From NCBI RefSeq assembly GCF_001695835.1, contig NZ_MBSO01000012.1, forward strand, positions 62,001-126,000: DNA of 64,000 nucleotides. Reading direction: 5' to 3'. Position numbers and translations under genes: made by a program. A model generated the notes under the pieces. The model worked only from the letters and a program-made list of their open reading frames with translations. It had not been told where the DNA came from and ran no database searches. Positions 43,840 through 53,769 of the stretch are shown here, in pieces (the stretch's first letter is position 1; each line of letters begins with the position of its first letter). Source of the stretch: Ensifer sp. LC11. GTDB taxonomy: Bacteria; Pseudomonadota; Alphaproteobacteria; Rhizobiales; Rhizobiaceae.

Positions 43840-44796
43840 ATGCCTGCCGTCAGGGACCATTCGGAACTCGTCTACAGGGTTGCGCATCAGCCGTCCGCCG
43901 CCGCGAGCTCGCCGGTTGCCGCCTCCTGGCGCCGCTGCATGACCCTGCATGGACTTGTCCCGGAGGAGGCGCGTACGCCGGTTCGGCTGTCCGAAAGTGA
44001 ATTCCTCAACGCCCGCGAGCGTTCTGGCGAACTGGTGGCCGAGGCCGGGATCGAACTTGATCGATTGTTCGCGACCGTCGGCAAGGCCGGCTGTTGCCTG
44101 CTGTTGACGGATGCCAGTGGCGTGGCGCTTGAGCGGCGCGGAGCCGTCGGTGACGATGCCGATTTTCGGGGCGTCGGGCTATGGTCGGCAACGGTCTGGA
44201 GCGAGGCGAGCGTCGGCACCAACGGTATCGGCACGGCGATCGCCGACGAACGCGCCGTCGTCATCCAGCGCGACCAGCATTTCCTCAGCAGCAATATAGG
44301 CTTGAGTTGCGCCACTGCACCGATCCGCGATCATCGTGGCCGGCTGGCTGCCGCCATCGACATCTCCACCTGCCGCGACGATGCCTCCGAGATCACCATG
44401 TCGATCCTGTCGCAGGCGGTGCGCGATGCGGCGTCCCGCATCGAGGCTGGCCTCTTCCGCCGCGCCTTCGCCGGCGCGCGCATCGTGCTGGTGCCGGTCG
44501 ACCGTGCCGGGCCGGCCCTGCTTGCCGTCGATCGGGATGATCTCGTGCTTGGCGCCACGCGGGCTGCGCGGCAATGGCTTGATCTCGATGACAAGCGGAT
44601 TGCCGCGGGCGTTCCGGCCTCCGATCTTCTGAGGGAGGATCCGTCGGGCGCCGCCGGCGAGCTTCCCGATGCGGAACGCGCCGCACTTCGTCGCGTCCTT
44701 TCCCGCGCCAACGGCAACGTCTCGATGGCCGCCGAATTGCTCGGCATCAGCCGCGCCACGCTTTACCGCAAGATGAAGCGGCTTTCGGTCAACTGA
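43840..44796 (+). CDS. AcoR-like GAF/Fis-HTH regulator lacking the AAA+ domain
   Basis: This 318-residue regulator has the AcoR-type N-terminus (VAASWRRCMTLHGL), a GAF domain (LWSATVWSEASVGTNGIGTAI...), and a C-terminal Fis-type helix-turn-helix (SRANGNVSMAAELLGISRATLYRKMKRL). The central sigma54-activating AAA+ module with GAFTGA is absent, so it should act at ordinary promoters. The downstream aldehyde dehydrogenase and DUF779 genes are its probable targets; AcoR-type proteins commonly accompany these. The start at 43840 has GGGAGG upstream. Confidence 0.85.
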   Translation: MPAVRDHSELVYRVAHQPSAAASSPVAASWRRCMTLHGLVPEEARTPVRLSESEFLNARERSGELVAEAGIELDRLFATVGKAGCCLLLTDASGVALERRGAVGDDADFRGVGLWSATVWSEASVGTNGIGTAIADERAVVIQRDQHFLSSNIGLSCATAPIRDHRGRLAAAIDISTCRDDASEITMSILSQAVRDAASRIEAGLFRRAFAGARIVLVPVDRAGPALLAVDRDDLVLGATRAARQWLDLDDKRIAAGVPASDLLREDPSGAAGELPDAERAALRRVLSRANGNVSMAAELLGISRATLYRKMKRLSVN

Positions 44797-44810
44797 TCAT
44801 CACCGCAGAT

Positions 44811-45079
44811 GCCCCTCATCCCAACCTTCTCCCCGCAGGCGGGGAGAAGGGACGTGGTCTATAGCGGTCTTCGTGCTTGCGTTGGTCAAGGGTCTTGGGG
44901 GCTCGGAGCGTGCGGCTTGCCTCCTTCTCCCCGTGAGAACGGTGGATGGCGACCCAAGCTCTCCCACGGGCTCGCGCGCCCCAAGGTCTCTCGGTCTCCC
45001 ATCCACCACCGCAACCGGCATTACATGGCCAACCGCGGACAAAGGAAAGTTACAAGGTCCCGGCAGGGGGATGAGGGGC
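44811..45079. repeat. Intergenic mosaic element with terminal inverted repeats (RIME-like)
   Basis: This occupies most of the 460-base gap between the regulator and the dehydrogenase. GCCCCTCATCC (44811-44821) and its exact inverse GGATGAGGGGC (45069-45079) bound a 269-bp segment. Inside, CCTTCTCCCCGC / GCGGGGAGAAGG (44825-44850) is a perfect 12-bp hairpin, and a second, decayed copy starts at 44922 (CCTTCTCCCCGTGAGAACGG). Two palindromes in a mosaic recall the RIME elements of rhizobia. It encodes no transposase. Confidence 0.7.
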
Positions 45080-45138
45080 GGACGCTGACACCTGCGCCCC
45101 TCGATTGTTGCGCCGCAGCACGATGACCGGCGCCAAGC

Positions 45139-45156
45139 TGTCTCAATATTGAAACA
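45139..45156. promoter_or_regulatory. Operator candidate for the AcoR-like regulator
   Basis: TGTCTCAATATTGAAACA is an 18-bp dyad with a single mismatched pair (TGTnTCAATATTGAnACA). It lies 100 bases before the aldehyde dehydrogenase start and downstream of the mosaic element, in a position suited to an activator. Confidence 0.6.
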
Positions 45157-45256
45157 GATCACCTCATGGTCGAACGCGCCTCACTATCGAAGACGCAGGT
45201 TCAACCTCACTCTTCCTCCCACAGCCCCGTTGCTGGTTTTCAGGGAGGAATTGACC

Positions 45257-46765
<1,509 letters not shown>

Positions 46766-46806
46766 CCGGGATTTGCTTTTCCCGGTCGCCGGGGAAGGGA
46801 GCGGGA

Positions 46807-46879
46807 GGAAAGGCATTCTCCGCCTTTCCGTCCGTTCGACTGCTGGCTGAGGCGTGCTCTCCATCCGCGCCTCAGCCAG
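46807..46879 (+). promoter_or_regulatory. Paired hairpins between the aldehyde dehydrogenase and DUF779 genes
   Basis: GGAAAGGC / GCCTTTCC (46807-46829) is followed by a perfect 12-bp stem CTGGCTGAGGCG / CGCCTCAGCCAG (46843-46879). Neither ends in a T run. They may protect or process the mRNA, making expression of the two genes unequal. Confidence 0.55.
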
Positions 46880-46927
46880 CCAATGCCATTTACTGTTTAC
46901 TGTGCGCACGAACGCAGAGGTTTGCGG

Positions 46928-47326
46928 ATGTCTTCCGAACCGACAACAACGACCGGGACCAACGAACCACGCGTGCTGGCAACGGATGCGGCGCTGGATT
47001 TCATCGCCGAAATCCGCCGCGACCATCCGGATATCCTGTTTCACCAGTCCGGTGGCTGCTGCGACGGCTCGTCGCCGATGTGCTACCCGGCGGACGACTA
47101 CATCGTCGGCGACAATGACGTGAAGCTCGGCGAGATCGGCGGCGTGCCGGTCTATATCAGCGCCAGCCAGTTCGCGGTGTGGAGGCACACCCAGCTGATC
47201 ATCGATGTGGTGCCGGGCAGGGGCGGCATGTTCTCGCTCGACAATGGCCGCGAGAAACGGTTCCTGACGCGCTCGCGGCTCTTTGGCGGCGGCGAGGCGT
47301 GCGCCGTGGTCTTTCGCGGGCGCTGA
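46928..47326 (+). CDS. DUF779 protein, companion of the aldehyde dehydrogenase
   Basis: This 132-residue protein has the DUF779 hallmark FHQSGGCCDGSSPMCYP near residue 40 and SASQFAVWRHTQLIIDVVPGRGGMFSLD. Function is not established, but family members are encoded beside acetaldehyde dehydrogenases. The start at 46928 is preferred over 46883 because the family begins near VLATDAALDFI. It is convergent with the LysR gene. Confidence 0.88.
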   Translation: MSSEPTTTTGTNEPRVLATDAALDFIAEIRRDHPDILFHQSGGCCDGSSPMCYPADDYIVGDNDVKLGEIGGVPVYISASQFAVWRHTQLIIDVVPGRGGMFSLDNGREKRFLTRSRLFGGGEACAVVFRGR

Positions 47327-47328
47327 GC

Positions 47329-48234
47329 CTAGTTCCGCTCGCGCCCGATCTTGGCCGCCAGATCGAGAAAGGCGCGCAATTTCGGCTGGGTCTGGGCTTT
47401 GGCCGGGAAGTAGAGAAAGAGCCCCGGTGACGCTGGCAGGAAGGCCTCGAGCACCCGTTCAAGGCGCCCGGCTGAGACCGCGTCGCGCACAGAGAGATCG
47501 GGCAGATAGGCGAGCCCGACACCGGCCTCCGCCATTTCCACGAGCATCTGGAAGTCGTTGACGGTAAGCCCACCCGGAACGTCGACTGAGAAATCGCGTC
47601 CGTCCCGCTCGAACTCCCAGCGGTAGATCGCGCCTGATGCCGGATAGCGATAGCGGATGGCCTCGTGGCGCGTGAGCTCCTCAGGCGTCGTCGGTCGTCC
47701 CCGTTTCACGAAGTAAGCGGGAGAACCGACCACGGTCCAGCTGATATCGGGCGTCAGCCGGACCGCGATCATGTCTTTCTCGACCGCTTCGCCGATGCGA
47801 ATGCCGGCATCGAAACCGCGCTCGGTAATGTCGACGGCGGCATCGTCGATCGACACTTCCACGGAGACATCGGGATAGGCCTGATGGAAGCGCGGCAAGA
47901 GCGGCGTCAGCACGAGCGGGATCGCCATGCGCGGCACGGTCAGCCGCAGATTGCCCATCGGCCGATCGCGAAAATCACCGAGCAGCTCATAGGCCTCGGT
48001 GATCTCCGCCGCCGCAGGTCGTACGCGCTTCAGGAAGGCGCTGCCGGCCTCGGTCAGCGCGACGCGCCGGGTGGTGCGGACGAAGAGCTGGAGGCCGAGA
48101 CGGGCTTCGAGCGTCTTGATCGTCTGACTGACGGCGTTCGGCGTGATGCCGAGCCCGGCTGCTGCGGCCGTGAAGCTGCTGCTCTCGGCAACCGCCAGGA
48201 ATTCCCTCAGCCCGTCGAATGGATCGTGTGCCAT
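47329..48234 (-). CDS. LysR family transcriptional regulator
   Basis: This 301-residue regulator has an N-terminal winged helix (SSFTAAAAGLGITPNAVSQTIKTLEARLGLQLFVRTTRRVALTEAG) and a full substrate-binding domain. It is divergent from an aldo-keto reductase gene across 115 bases, the classical LysR arrangement, so it probably controls that gene and itself. Confidence 0.92.
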   Translation of the reverse strand: MAHDPFDGLREFLAVAESSSFTAAAAGLGITPNAVSQTIKTLEARLGLQLFVRTTRRVALTEAGSAFLKRVRPAAAEITEAYELLGDFRDRPMGNLRLTVPRMAIPLVLTPLLPRFHQAYPDVSVEVSIDDAAVDITERGFDAGIRIGEAVEKDMIAVRLTPDISWTVVGSPAYFVKRGRPTTPEELTRHEAIRYRYPASGAIYRWEFERDGRDFSVDVPGGLTVNDFQMLVEMAEAGVGLAYLPDLSVRDAVSAGRLERVLEAFLPASPGLFLYFPAKAQTQPKLRAFLDLAAKIGRERN

Positions 48235-48271
48235 CGGCCTATTATGAAGGTTCTCTTCGGAAGCTTTGAAG

Positions 48272-48282
48272 ATAGCGGCTAT
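48272..48282. promoter_or_regulatory. LysR-type operator candidate
   Basis: ATAGCGGCTAT (5-1-5 inverted repeat, T-rich to the right) lies in the divergent LysR/aldo-keto reductase region, 38 bases from the LysR start and 68 bases from the reductase start. Confidence 0.45.
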
Positions 48283-48349
48283 TTTTCGTCATAATCAGCT
48301 TTGGCATGTTCGCCGCAAGACAATTCTGTCTCTGAGGAAGGAGAGCGAC

Positions 48350-49378
48350 ATGCAATACACGACGCTTGGAAGCACCGGTCTGGTGGTCTCGCGGCTTGCC
48401 TTCGGGGCGATGACATTTACCGCCGGCGACCGCAGCATCGGTGCCATCTACAAGACCGATGCCGAAGCAGCGGATGCCCTCGTAGGCCAGGCGCTCGATG
48501 CCGGCATCAATTTTTTCGATACGGCCGATGCCTATGCGTCCGGGCAATCGGAACGGATCCTCGGCGAGGCGCTCAAGGCTCGCCGCGACGATGTGGTGAT
48601 CGCCACCAAGGTCGGCTTTCGCACCGGTGGGCCGCTGACACAGTCGGGCCTTTCGCGCCGCCATATCCTCTGGTCGGTCGACCAGAGCCTGAAGCGTCTC
48701 GGCACAGACTGGATCGATGCCTACATCGTTCACAAGGAGGACCCGCATACGCCGCTCGAGGAAACGCTTGTCGCGCTCGATGCGGTCGTGCGCGCCGGCA
48801 AGGTGCGCTACATCGGCTTTTCGAACTGGTCGGCCTGGAAGGTGGCGGCAGCCCTCGAAATCCAGAAGGCCAACGGGCTGGCATCCTTCAGCCATGGCCA
48901 GATGCACTATTCGCTGCTTGGCCGTGATGTCGAGCGTGACGTCATCCCAATGATGCAACGCTATGGGCTGGGGCTGACGGTCTGGAGCCCGCTGGCCTCC
49001 GGCTTTCTCTCGGGCAAGTACACCCGCGACAATCTCGGCGATCCGGCCAACCGCTATTCCGGTTTCGACATCCTGCCCTTCGACAAGGAACAGGGATTCA
49101 AGCTGGTGGAGCGCATGCGGGTGATCGCCGAAAACCATGGGGCGAGCGTGGCGCAGGTGGCGATCGCCTGGCTGCTTTCGAGACAAGCGGTGACGAGCGT
49201 ATTGCTCGGCGCTTCCAAGCCGCACCAGTTGAAAGACAATCTCGGTGCGGCCGATCTTGTTCTGACGCAGGCTGAAATCGCGGCGCTCGATGCTGAAACG
49301 GTGCCGGTGCCTGTCTATCCCAACTGGTTCATCGACAATCTCGTCGATCAGCCGGTGGCGCAGGCGCTCGGAAAGTAG
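48350..49378 (+). CDS. Aldo/keto reductase
   Basis: This 342-residue NADPH-dependent oxidoreductase has the catalytic tetrad: Asp and Tyr in FFDTADAYASGQSE, Lys in VIATKVGF, His in DAYIVHKED. The C-terminal cofactor region is VTSVLLGASKPHQLKDNLGA. Substrate unknown. The start at 48350 has AAGGAGAG upstream and begins at the family start MQYTTLGSTGL. Confidence 0.92.
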   Translation: MQYTTLGSTGLVVSRLAFGAMTFTAGDRSIGAIYKTDAEAADALVGQALDAGINFFDTADAYASGQSERILGEALKARRDDVVIATKVGFRTGGPLTQSGLSRRHILWSVDQSLKRLGTDWIDAYIVHKEDPHTPLEETLVALDAVVRAGKVRYIGFSNWSAWKVAAALEIQKANGLASFSHGQMHYSLLGRDVERDVIPMMQRYGLGLTVWSPLASGFLSGKYTRDNLGDPANRYSGFDILPFDKEQGFKLVERMRVIAENHGASVAQVAIAWLLSRQAVTSVLLGASKPHQLKDNLGAADLVLTQAEIAALDAETVPVPVYPNWFIDNLVDQPVAQALGK

Positions 49379-49394
49379 CGCCATTCCCGCAACG

Positions 49395-49426
49395 AAAAAC
49401 GCCGACGCGTTGGCGCCGGCGTTTTT
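49395..49426. terminator. Bidirectional terminator between the aldo-keto reductase and prs
   Basis: AAAAACGCCG (49395-49404) and CGGCGTTTTT (49417-49426) form a hairpin with a T run on both strands, between converging genes. Confidence 0.9.
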
Positions 49427-49450
49427 ATGACTGTCGAATTGAAAACGAAA

Positions 49451-50383
49451 TCAGTCGAAAAGGCTCGAGACCGACTCTTCCTGGCTGGTGCGGCTGATGG
49501 CTTCGCCGAGCAGGCCGGCGGTCGTGATCACCCGGATGTTGTGGGCCGACTGGACGGCCGTGGTCGGCTGGATCGAGTCGGTGATGACCAGTTCCTTCAG
49601 CATCGACGAGGTGACGCGGGCAACCGCGCCGCCGGAGAGAACGCCGTGGGTGATATAGGCGGTGACACTGGTCGCGCCGTTCTTCAGCAGGGCTTCGGCC
49701 GCGTTGCAGAGCGTGCCACCCGAATCGACGATGTCGTCGATCAACAGGCAGTCCTTGCCCTTGACATCACCGATGACGTTCATGACCTCGGATTCACCCG
49801 GACGGTCGCGGCGCTTGTCGACGATCGCCAGCAGACAGTCGAGGCGCTTGGCGAGCGCACGGGCGCGAACCACGCCGCCGACGTCGGGCGAAACGACCAT
49901 GACGTTCTTCAGGTCATAGTTTTCCTTGACGTCGCGGGCGAGGATCGGGATCGCGTAGAGGTTATCGGTCGGGATGTCGAAGAAGCCCTGGATCTGCCCG
50001 GCGTGAAGATCGAGCGTCAGCACGCGGTCGGCGCCGGCTTCGGTGATCAGGTTGGCGACGAGCTTGGCGGAGATCGGCGTGCGCGGACCGGGTTTGCGGT
50101 CCTGGCGGGCATAGCCGAAATAGGGAAGCACGGCGGTGATGCGGCGGGCGGAGGAGCGGCGCACCGCGTCGATCATGATGAGCAGTTCCATCAGGTGATC
50201 GTTGGTGGGGAAGGAGGTCGACTGGATGATGAACACATCCTCGCCGCGCACGTTTTCGCCGATCTCGACGAAGATTTCCTGATCGGCGAAGCGGCGTACC
50301 GTCGCTTTGCCGAGAGGCAGATTGAGATAGTTGCAGATCGCTTCGGCCAGCAGCCGGTTCGAATTACCTGCGAAAACCTTCAT
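49451..50383 (-). CDS. prs: Ribose-phosphate pyrophosphokinase (PRPP synthetase)
   Basis: This 310-residue enzyme makes PRPP from ribose 5-phosphate and ATP, feeding purine, pyrimidine, NAD, His and Trp synthesis. Motifs are [13 protein letters not shown], the ATP-site [20 protein letters not shown], and the PRPP loop [18 protein letters not shown]. The start at 50383 gives the standard length. Confidence 0.97.
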   Translation of the reverse strand: MKVFAGNSNRLLAEAICNYLNLPLGKATVRRFADQEIFVEIGENVRGEDVFIIQSTSFPTNDHLMELLIMIDAVRRSSARRITAVLPYFGYARQDRKPGPRTPISAKLVANLITEAGADRVLTLDLHAGQIQGFFDIPTDNLYAIPILARDVKENYDLKNVMVVSPDVGGVVRARALAKRLDCLLAIVDKRRDRPGESEVMNVIGDVKGKDCLLIDDIVDSGGTLCNAAEALLKNGATSVTAYITHGVLSGGAVARVTSSMLKELVITDSIQPTTAVQSAHNIRVITTAGLLGEAISRTSQEESVSSLFD

Positions 50384-50590
50384 TGACGGACCGCCTTGAG
50401 CTGGCGCGGTCACCGTCCGGTGCTTTTTCCGGGGCGGTGTGTTCCGCGCAGATTCCGAGAGCCATTCCAATCGCGGACATTCTTTGCGGATGGCCGCCGT
50501 TCAGAGCTGATCGGCCGCTTTTTAGCGAGACTGAACTTGAATGCAAGGGGAATGCTGCGCCGCGAAGGCCAATATCCTAAAAACTTTGTG

Positions 50591-51400
50591 TCAACCGGCC
50601 TGAGATTGCCGCCATTCGAGGTAGGCGTCGATGGTTTTCGTTGCGATTCCCTGCATGGTTGTTGCCGGCACCGCGCTCCACAAGTCGGCGCCGCCGCCGG
50701 GAACGGAGTCCTGCCCCTGGATGCGGTGCAGGCGGTTGCCGCCACCGTCGAGCACGTCCCAGACATAAACGACGGTCGTCTTGTCGCCGTCCTTCAGCGC
50801 TGAGAAATAGCCTTTGAGAATATGTTCGCTGCTGGCATCCGCCGAACCCTTGATCGTCAGGCCGCGGGCGCGCGCGTCGGCTCCGAGCTGCTTGGAGAGT
50901 GGCGTGACCGCCTGAACGGGTGCGCCGATAATCGGCAGGAAGCGAATCGTGCCACTGGCAACGGCACTTGCTTTCGGCAAGGCGGCGACGGTCGGCTGAC
51001 TTTGGATCTCTTCGGCTGCGGCCGCCGTCTGCTGTACCGGCGTCGGGTGGCTCTCAATCGTGTTCTGGACCGGAGCCGCGCCGGCGGCAAGCCGACTTGC
51101 CTGCGCTTCGAACGAGCCGGCTGGATCGGTGTAGGTCGCGTCGCCGGTGGCGTAGGCCGTCGGTGTGTTCGAAGCGGCCGGCTGAGGAGAGTAGGCCGTC
51201 GCCTGGGTGACGGGCTCGCGCTGCACGGGGGCGACGTCCGTCTGGGCCGACATGGCGTCGAGATCGGCTTGCGTCACGGGCGGCGAGCGAAAGGTTCCCG
51301 CGCCGACGTCGACCTGTGGCGTCAGCATCTCGGTGCTGTTGCAGCCGGCCACGGCCACGAGGAGGCCGAGGCCAACGATAGGCATGGTGCGTTTTCGCAT
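50591..51400 (-). CDS. Hypothetical lipoprotein
   Basis: This 269-residue protein has a lipoprotein signal (MRKRTMPIVGLGLLVAVAGC). A low-complexity Ala/Thr/Pro/Gln-rich linker of about 120 residues follows, then a compact C-terminal domain of about 120 residues (FLPIIGAPVQAVTPLSKQL... TTVVYVWDVLDGGGNRLHRIQGQD). I do not recognise the family. A membrane- or wall-spanning linker is plausible. Confidence 0.7.
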   Translation of the reverse strand: MRKRTMPIVGLGLLVAVAGCNSTEMLTPQVDVGAGTFRSPPVTQADLDAMSAQTDVAPVQREPVTQATAYSPQPAASNTPTAYATGDATYTDPAGSFEAQASRLAAGAAPVQNTIESHPTPVQQTAAAAEEIQSQPTVAALPKASAVASGTIRFLPIIGAPVQAVTPLSKQLGADARARGLTIKGSADASSEHILKGYFSALKDGDKTTVVYVWDVLDGGGNRLHRIQGQDSVPGGGADLWSAVPATTMQGIATKTIDAYLEWRQSQAG

Positions 51401-51486
51401 GTTCAAACCGTCCGTTTTCCTCGCGGCAGTTTTCCTGAAAAGTCTCCTGTCGTCTGCCAGTTCACGAGCAGTCTAGGCGGATTTCC

Positions 51487-52638
51487 CTAAGCGGAGATGA
51501 AGTCGAGGCCATAACGCGACAGCGCACGCGGCGTGTCTGATGTGGTGAGGTAGGTCTGGCCGAGGGTCATGGCGGCACCGCTGTCGGAATCCATGATGAT
51601 CATGTGCACGAACAGCGACATGTTCGGCTCGATCTCCTGCGGATTGCCGAGGTGGAACATCTGATGCTCCATCCAGGAGGGCGAGAAGCGGGCGCCGAGC
51701 GAATAGCCGCAGGCGTTCAGCCGATGGCGGGCAAGGCCGCGCTCGTCCATGATCTTCGCATGCACGTCGAAGACGGTGCCGAAGGTATTGCCGGGACGCA
51801 GCACCATCTCGATTGCCTGGATTGTCTCGCGGCAGGCGCTGTAGAGCTCGCAGTGACGGTTGGTCGGCTCGCCGATGATGACGGTGCGCATCATCGCGGC
51901 GTGGTAGTGGGCGCTGACGCCGGCCCATTCGAGGGTCAGCTGGTCCTGGGCGTCGAGCACACGGCGCCCGGCCTTGTAGCGGCACAGCAGCGCATCGGCG
52001 CCGGAACCGATGATGAATTCGTTGGCCGGGTAGTCGCCGCCGCCCGAGAGGATCGCGCCCTGCATCGCCGCAAGGATTTCGGCCTCGTTGCCGCCGGGAC
52101 GGATCAGCGGCAGCGCGGCATCGAGCGCGTCGTCGGCAAGGCCAGCCGCCTTCTCGACATAGGCGATTTCGGCTTCGCTCTTGATCAGGCGCAGGCGGCT
52201 CACCAGCAGCGAGGCGTCGATCAGTTCGCCGAACGTCTGAAGCTGGCGATCAAGCAGCCGCGCGTTGCGGCCGGTCAAGCCGTGCGTGTCGTATTCGACG
52301 CCGATGCGGCAGCCGAGCAGGTCCAGTTCGCTCAAGAGGTTCTTGAGGTCCATGGTCGGATCGGCATTGGCCCGATCCACCCAGACCTCGATGCGCTCGA
52401 TGTTGGAGGTGTGGCGCGCCTGGCGCAGATCGGCCGAGCGCGTCAGAAGCACCATCGAGCCGTCTTTCTTCACGACCAAGGTCTGGAAGAAGCAATAGCC
52501 GAAGGTGTCATAACCCGTCAGCCAGTACATGCTCTCCTGAGCGAAGAGCAGCACCGCGTCCAGCTTCTCCTCGCGCATCTTCTCCGTCAGCCGCTCAAGG
52601 CGGCCTGCATATTCTTCCTGGGCGAAATGAAGTGCCAT
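51487..52638 (-). CDS. M24 family 'pita-bread' protein lacking metal ligands (creatinase-type)
   Basis: This 383-residue protein has an N-terminal creatinase domain (YAGRLERLTEKMREEKLDAVLL) and a C-terminal pita-bread fold. Where Xaa-Pro aminopeptidases show D-x-G ... D-x-T-R-T, this sequence reads LTLEWAGVSAHYHAAMMRTV, so the metal-binding Asp residues are Glu and Ala or Met. Like creatinase, it probably hydrolyses a small molecule without metals. It starts one base after the pgeF stop codon. The start at 52638 is preferred over 52740. Confidence 0.8.
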   Translation of the reverse strand: MALHFAQEEYAGRLERLTEKMREEKLDAVLLFAQESMYWLTGYDTFGYCFFQTLVVKKDGSMVLLTRSADLRQARHTSNIERIEVWVDRANADPTMDLKNLLSELDLLGCRIGVEYDTHGLTGRNARLLDRQLQTFGELIDASLLVSRLRLIKSEAEIAYVEKAAGLADDALDAALPLIRPGGNEAEILAAMQGAILSGGGDYPANEFIIGSGADALLCRYKAGRRVLDAQDQLTLEWAGVSAHYHAAMMRTVIIGEPTNRHCELYSACRETIQAIEMVLRPGNTFGTVFDVHAKIMDERGLARHRLNACGYSLGARFSPSWMEHQMFHLGNPQEIEPNMSLFVHMIIMDSDSGAAMTLGQTYLTTSDTPRALSRYGLDFISA

Positions 52639-52639
52639 G

Positions 52640-53434
52640 TCAGGTTCCCCGTATGCAAATGGCGGAAATCTGTCTGCCGTAGTCCGGCTCCTGCCTGTGG
52701 GTCGTGCGGCGATAGGAGAAGAATCGTTCCTCGTCCGCATAGGTGCAGATGTCGAGGTTTTCGGCGGTAACGCCGGCCTCGGTCAACCGCCGGACCGTGA
52801 GGCCCGGCAGGTCGAACATCGCATGGCCGTCGCGTGTCGACGGGCTGAAATAGGATTGATAACTGTCGTTGGCCGCGACGAAACGCTCGACGAATTCGGC
52901 GCCGACCTCATAGTTGCTCCGGCCGATCGACGGGCCGAGGCAGGCGACGATGCGCTCGCGCCTGGCGCCAAGCGAGACCATCGCGTCGATCGTGCTTTCA
53001 AGCACGCCGCCGAGTGCGCCTTTCCAGCCGGCATGTGCTGCGCCGATGACCTTGGCTTCGGCGTCGGCAAAGAGGATGGGGCCGCAATCGGCCGAGAGCA
53101 CACCGAGCACGATACCGGGTGTTGCCGTCACCAGCGCGTCGGCCTCAGGGCGGGCGCCGTCATAGGTTTCGTCAACCGCGATGGCGTCGGGGGAGTGGAC
53201 CTGATGCACCGTCGCCAGTCGCTCCAGCGGTGCGCCGAACCAGCGGGCGACGCGGGCGCGATTCTCGTTGACGCGGGTGCGATCATCCTGGGAGCCAAGG
53301 CCGACGTTGAGGCCGCGATAGAGCCCTTCGGACACGCCGCCCTGCCGCGTGAAATAGCCATGAGCGATCGCCGGCCCGACCTTCTCGCTAAAGAGCGAGC
53401 TTTGCACGGGGGAAAGCGCGGCATCATGCTGCAT
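52640..53434 (-). CDS. pgeF: Peptidoglycan editing factor (multicopper oxidase-fold, YfiH type)
   Basis: This 264-residue protein has the YfiH family blocks GYFTRQGGVSEGLYRGLNVG, the zinc-site LSADCGPILFAD and HAGWKGALGGVLE, and CTYADEERFFSYRR. In E. coli PgeF removes misincorporated L-Ser from peptidoglycan precursors. The start at 53434 gives the family length; an ORF extension to 53614 is not conserved. Rhizobial pgeF normally follows lgt and midA; here a TRAP cassette separates them. Confidence 0.92.
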   Translation of the reverse strand: MQHDAALSPVQSSLFSEKVGPAIAHGYFTRQGGVSEGLYRGLNVGLGSQDDRTRVNENRARVARWFGAPLERLATVHQVHSPDAIAVDETYDGARPEADALVTATPGIVLGVLSADCGPILFADAEAKVIGAAHAGWKGALGGVLESTIDAMVSLGARRERIVACLGPSIGRSNYEVGAEFVERFVAANDSYQSYFSPSTRDGHAMFDLPGLTVRRLTEAGVTAENLDICTYADEERFFSYRRTTHRQEPDYGRQISAICIRGT

Positions 53435-53769
53435 TGGTATATTCGCCTTTTCTTTCTGAATAAAATCAATGGGTTTGAGGGCGCGTTCCGGCCCGGCGAC
53501 TGGCGGTTGATTTGCCGGCGCGATGTTGACCCGCGATGGCGGGGCTGTCAATTCCCGAACGGCAGGGGTGCCGACGGCCTGCGATCTCGAAGGGTGGTCA
53601 TCGCCGATAAGCATTGACGACAGCGCCTTCCTTCAGGGCCCGCATCCGCACGACGAACAGCGGAAAACAAGAGGTCGGTATGGCTCCTTATCTGCAATCT
53701 TTGCGTGGGGCGCCGTATGGGAGTATTGTCTAATATAATAGGAAATGCCTGTGCTTTCGGGAGGAGCAG
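53435..53769. other. 335-base gap before the TRAP genes
   Basis: No supported gene. A consensus TATAAT lies at 53734-53739 but without a matching -35, so an activator may be required. GGGAGGAG immediately precedes the dctP ATG. The leftward pgeF promoter must also be here; I could not point to it. Confidence 0.5.

Noticed and set aside
53523-53738. 71-codon ORF before dctP
   Set aside because: No ribosome site, overlaps the probable promoter, no recognisable family.
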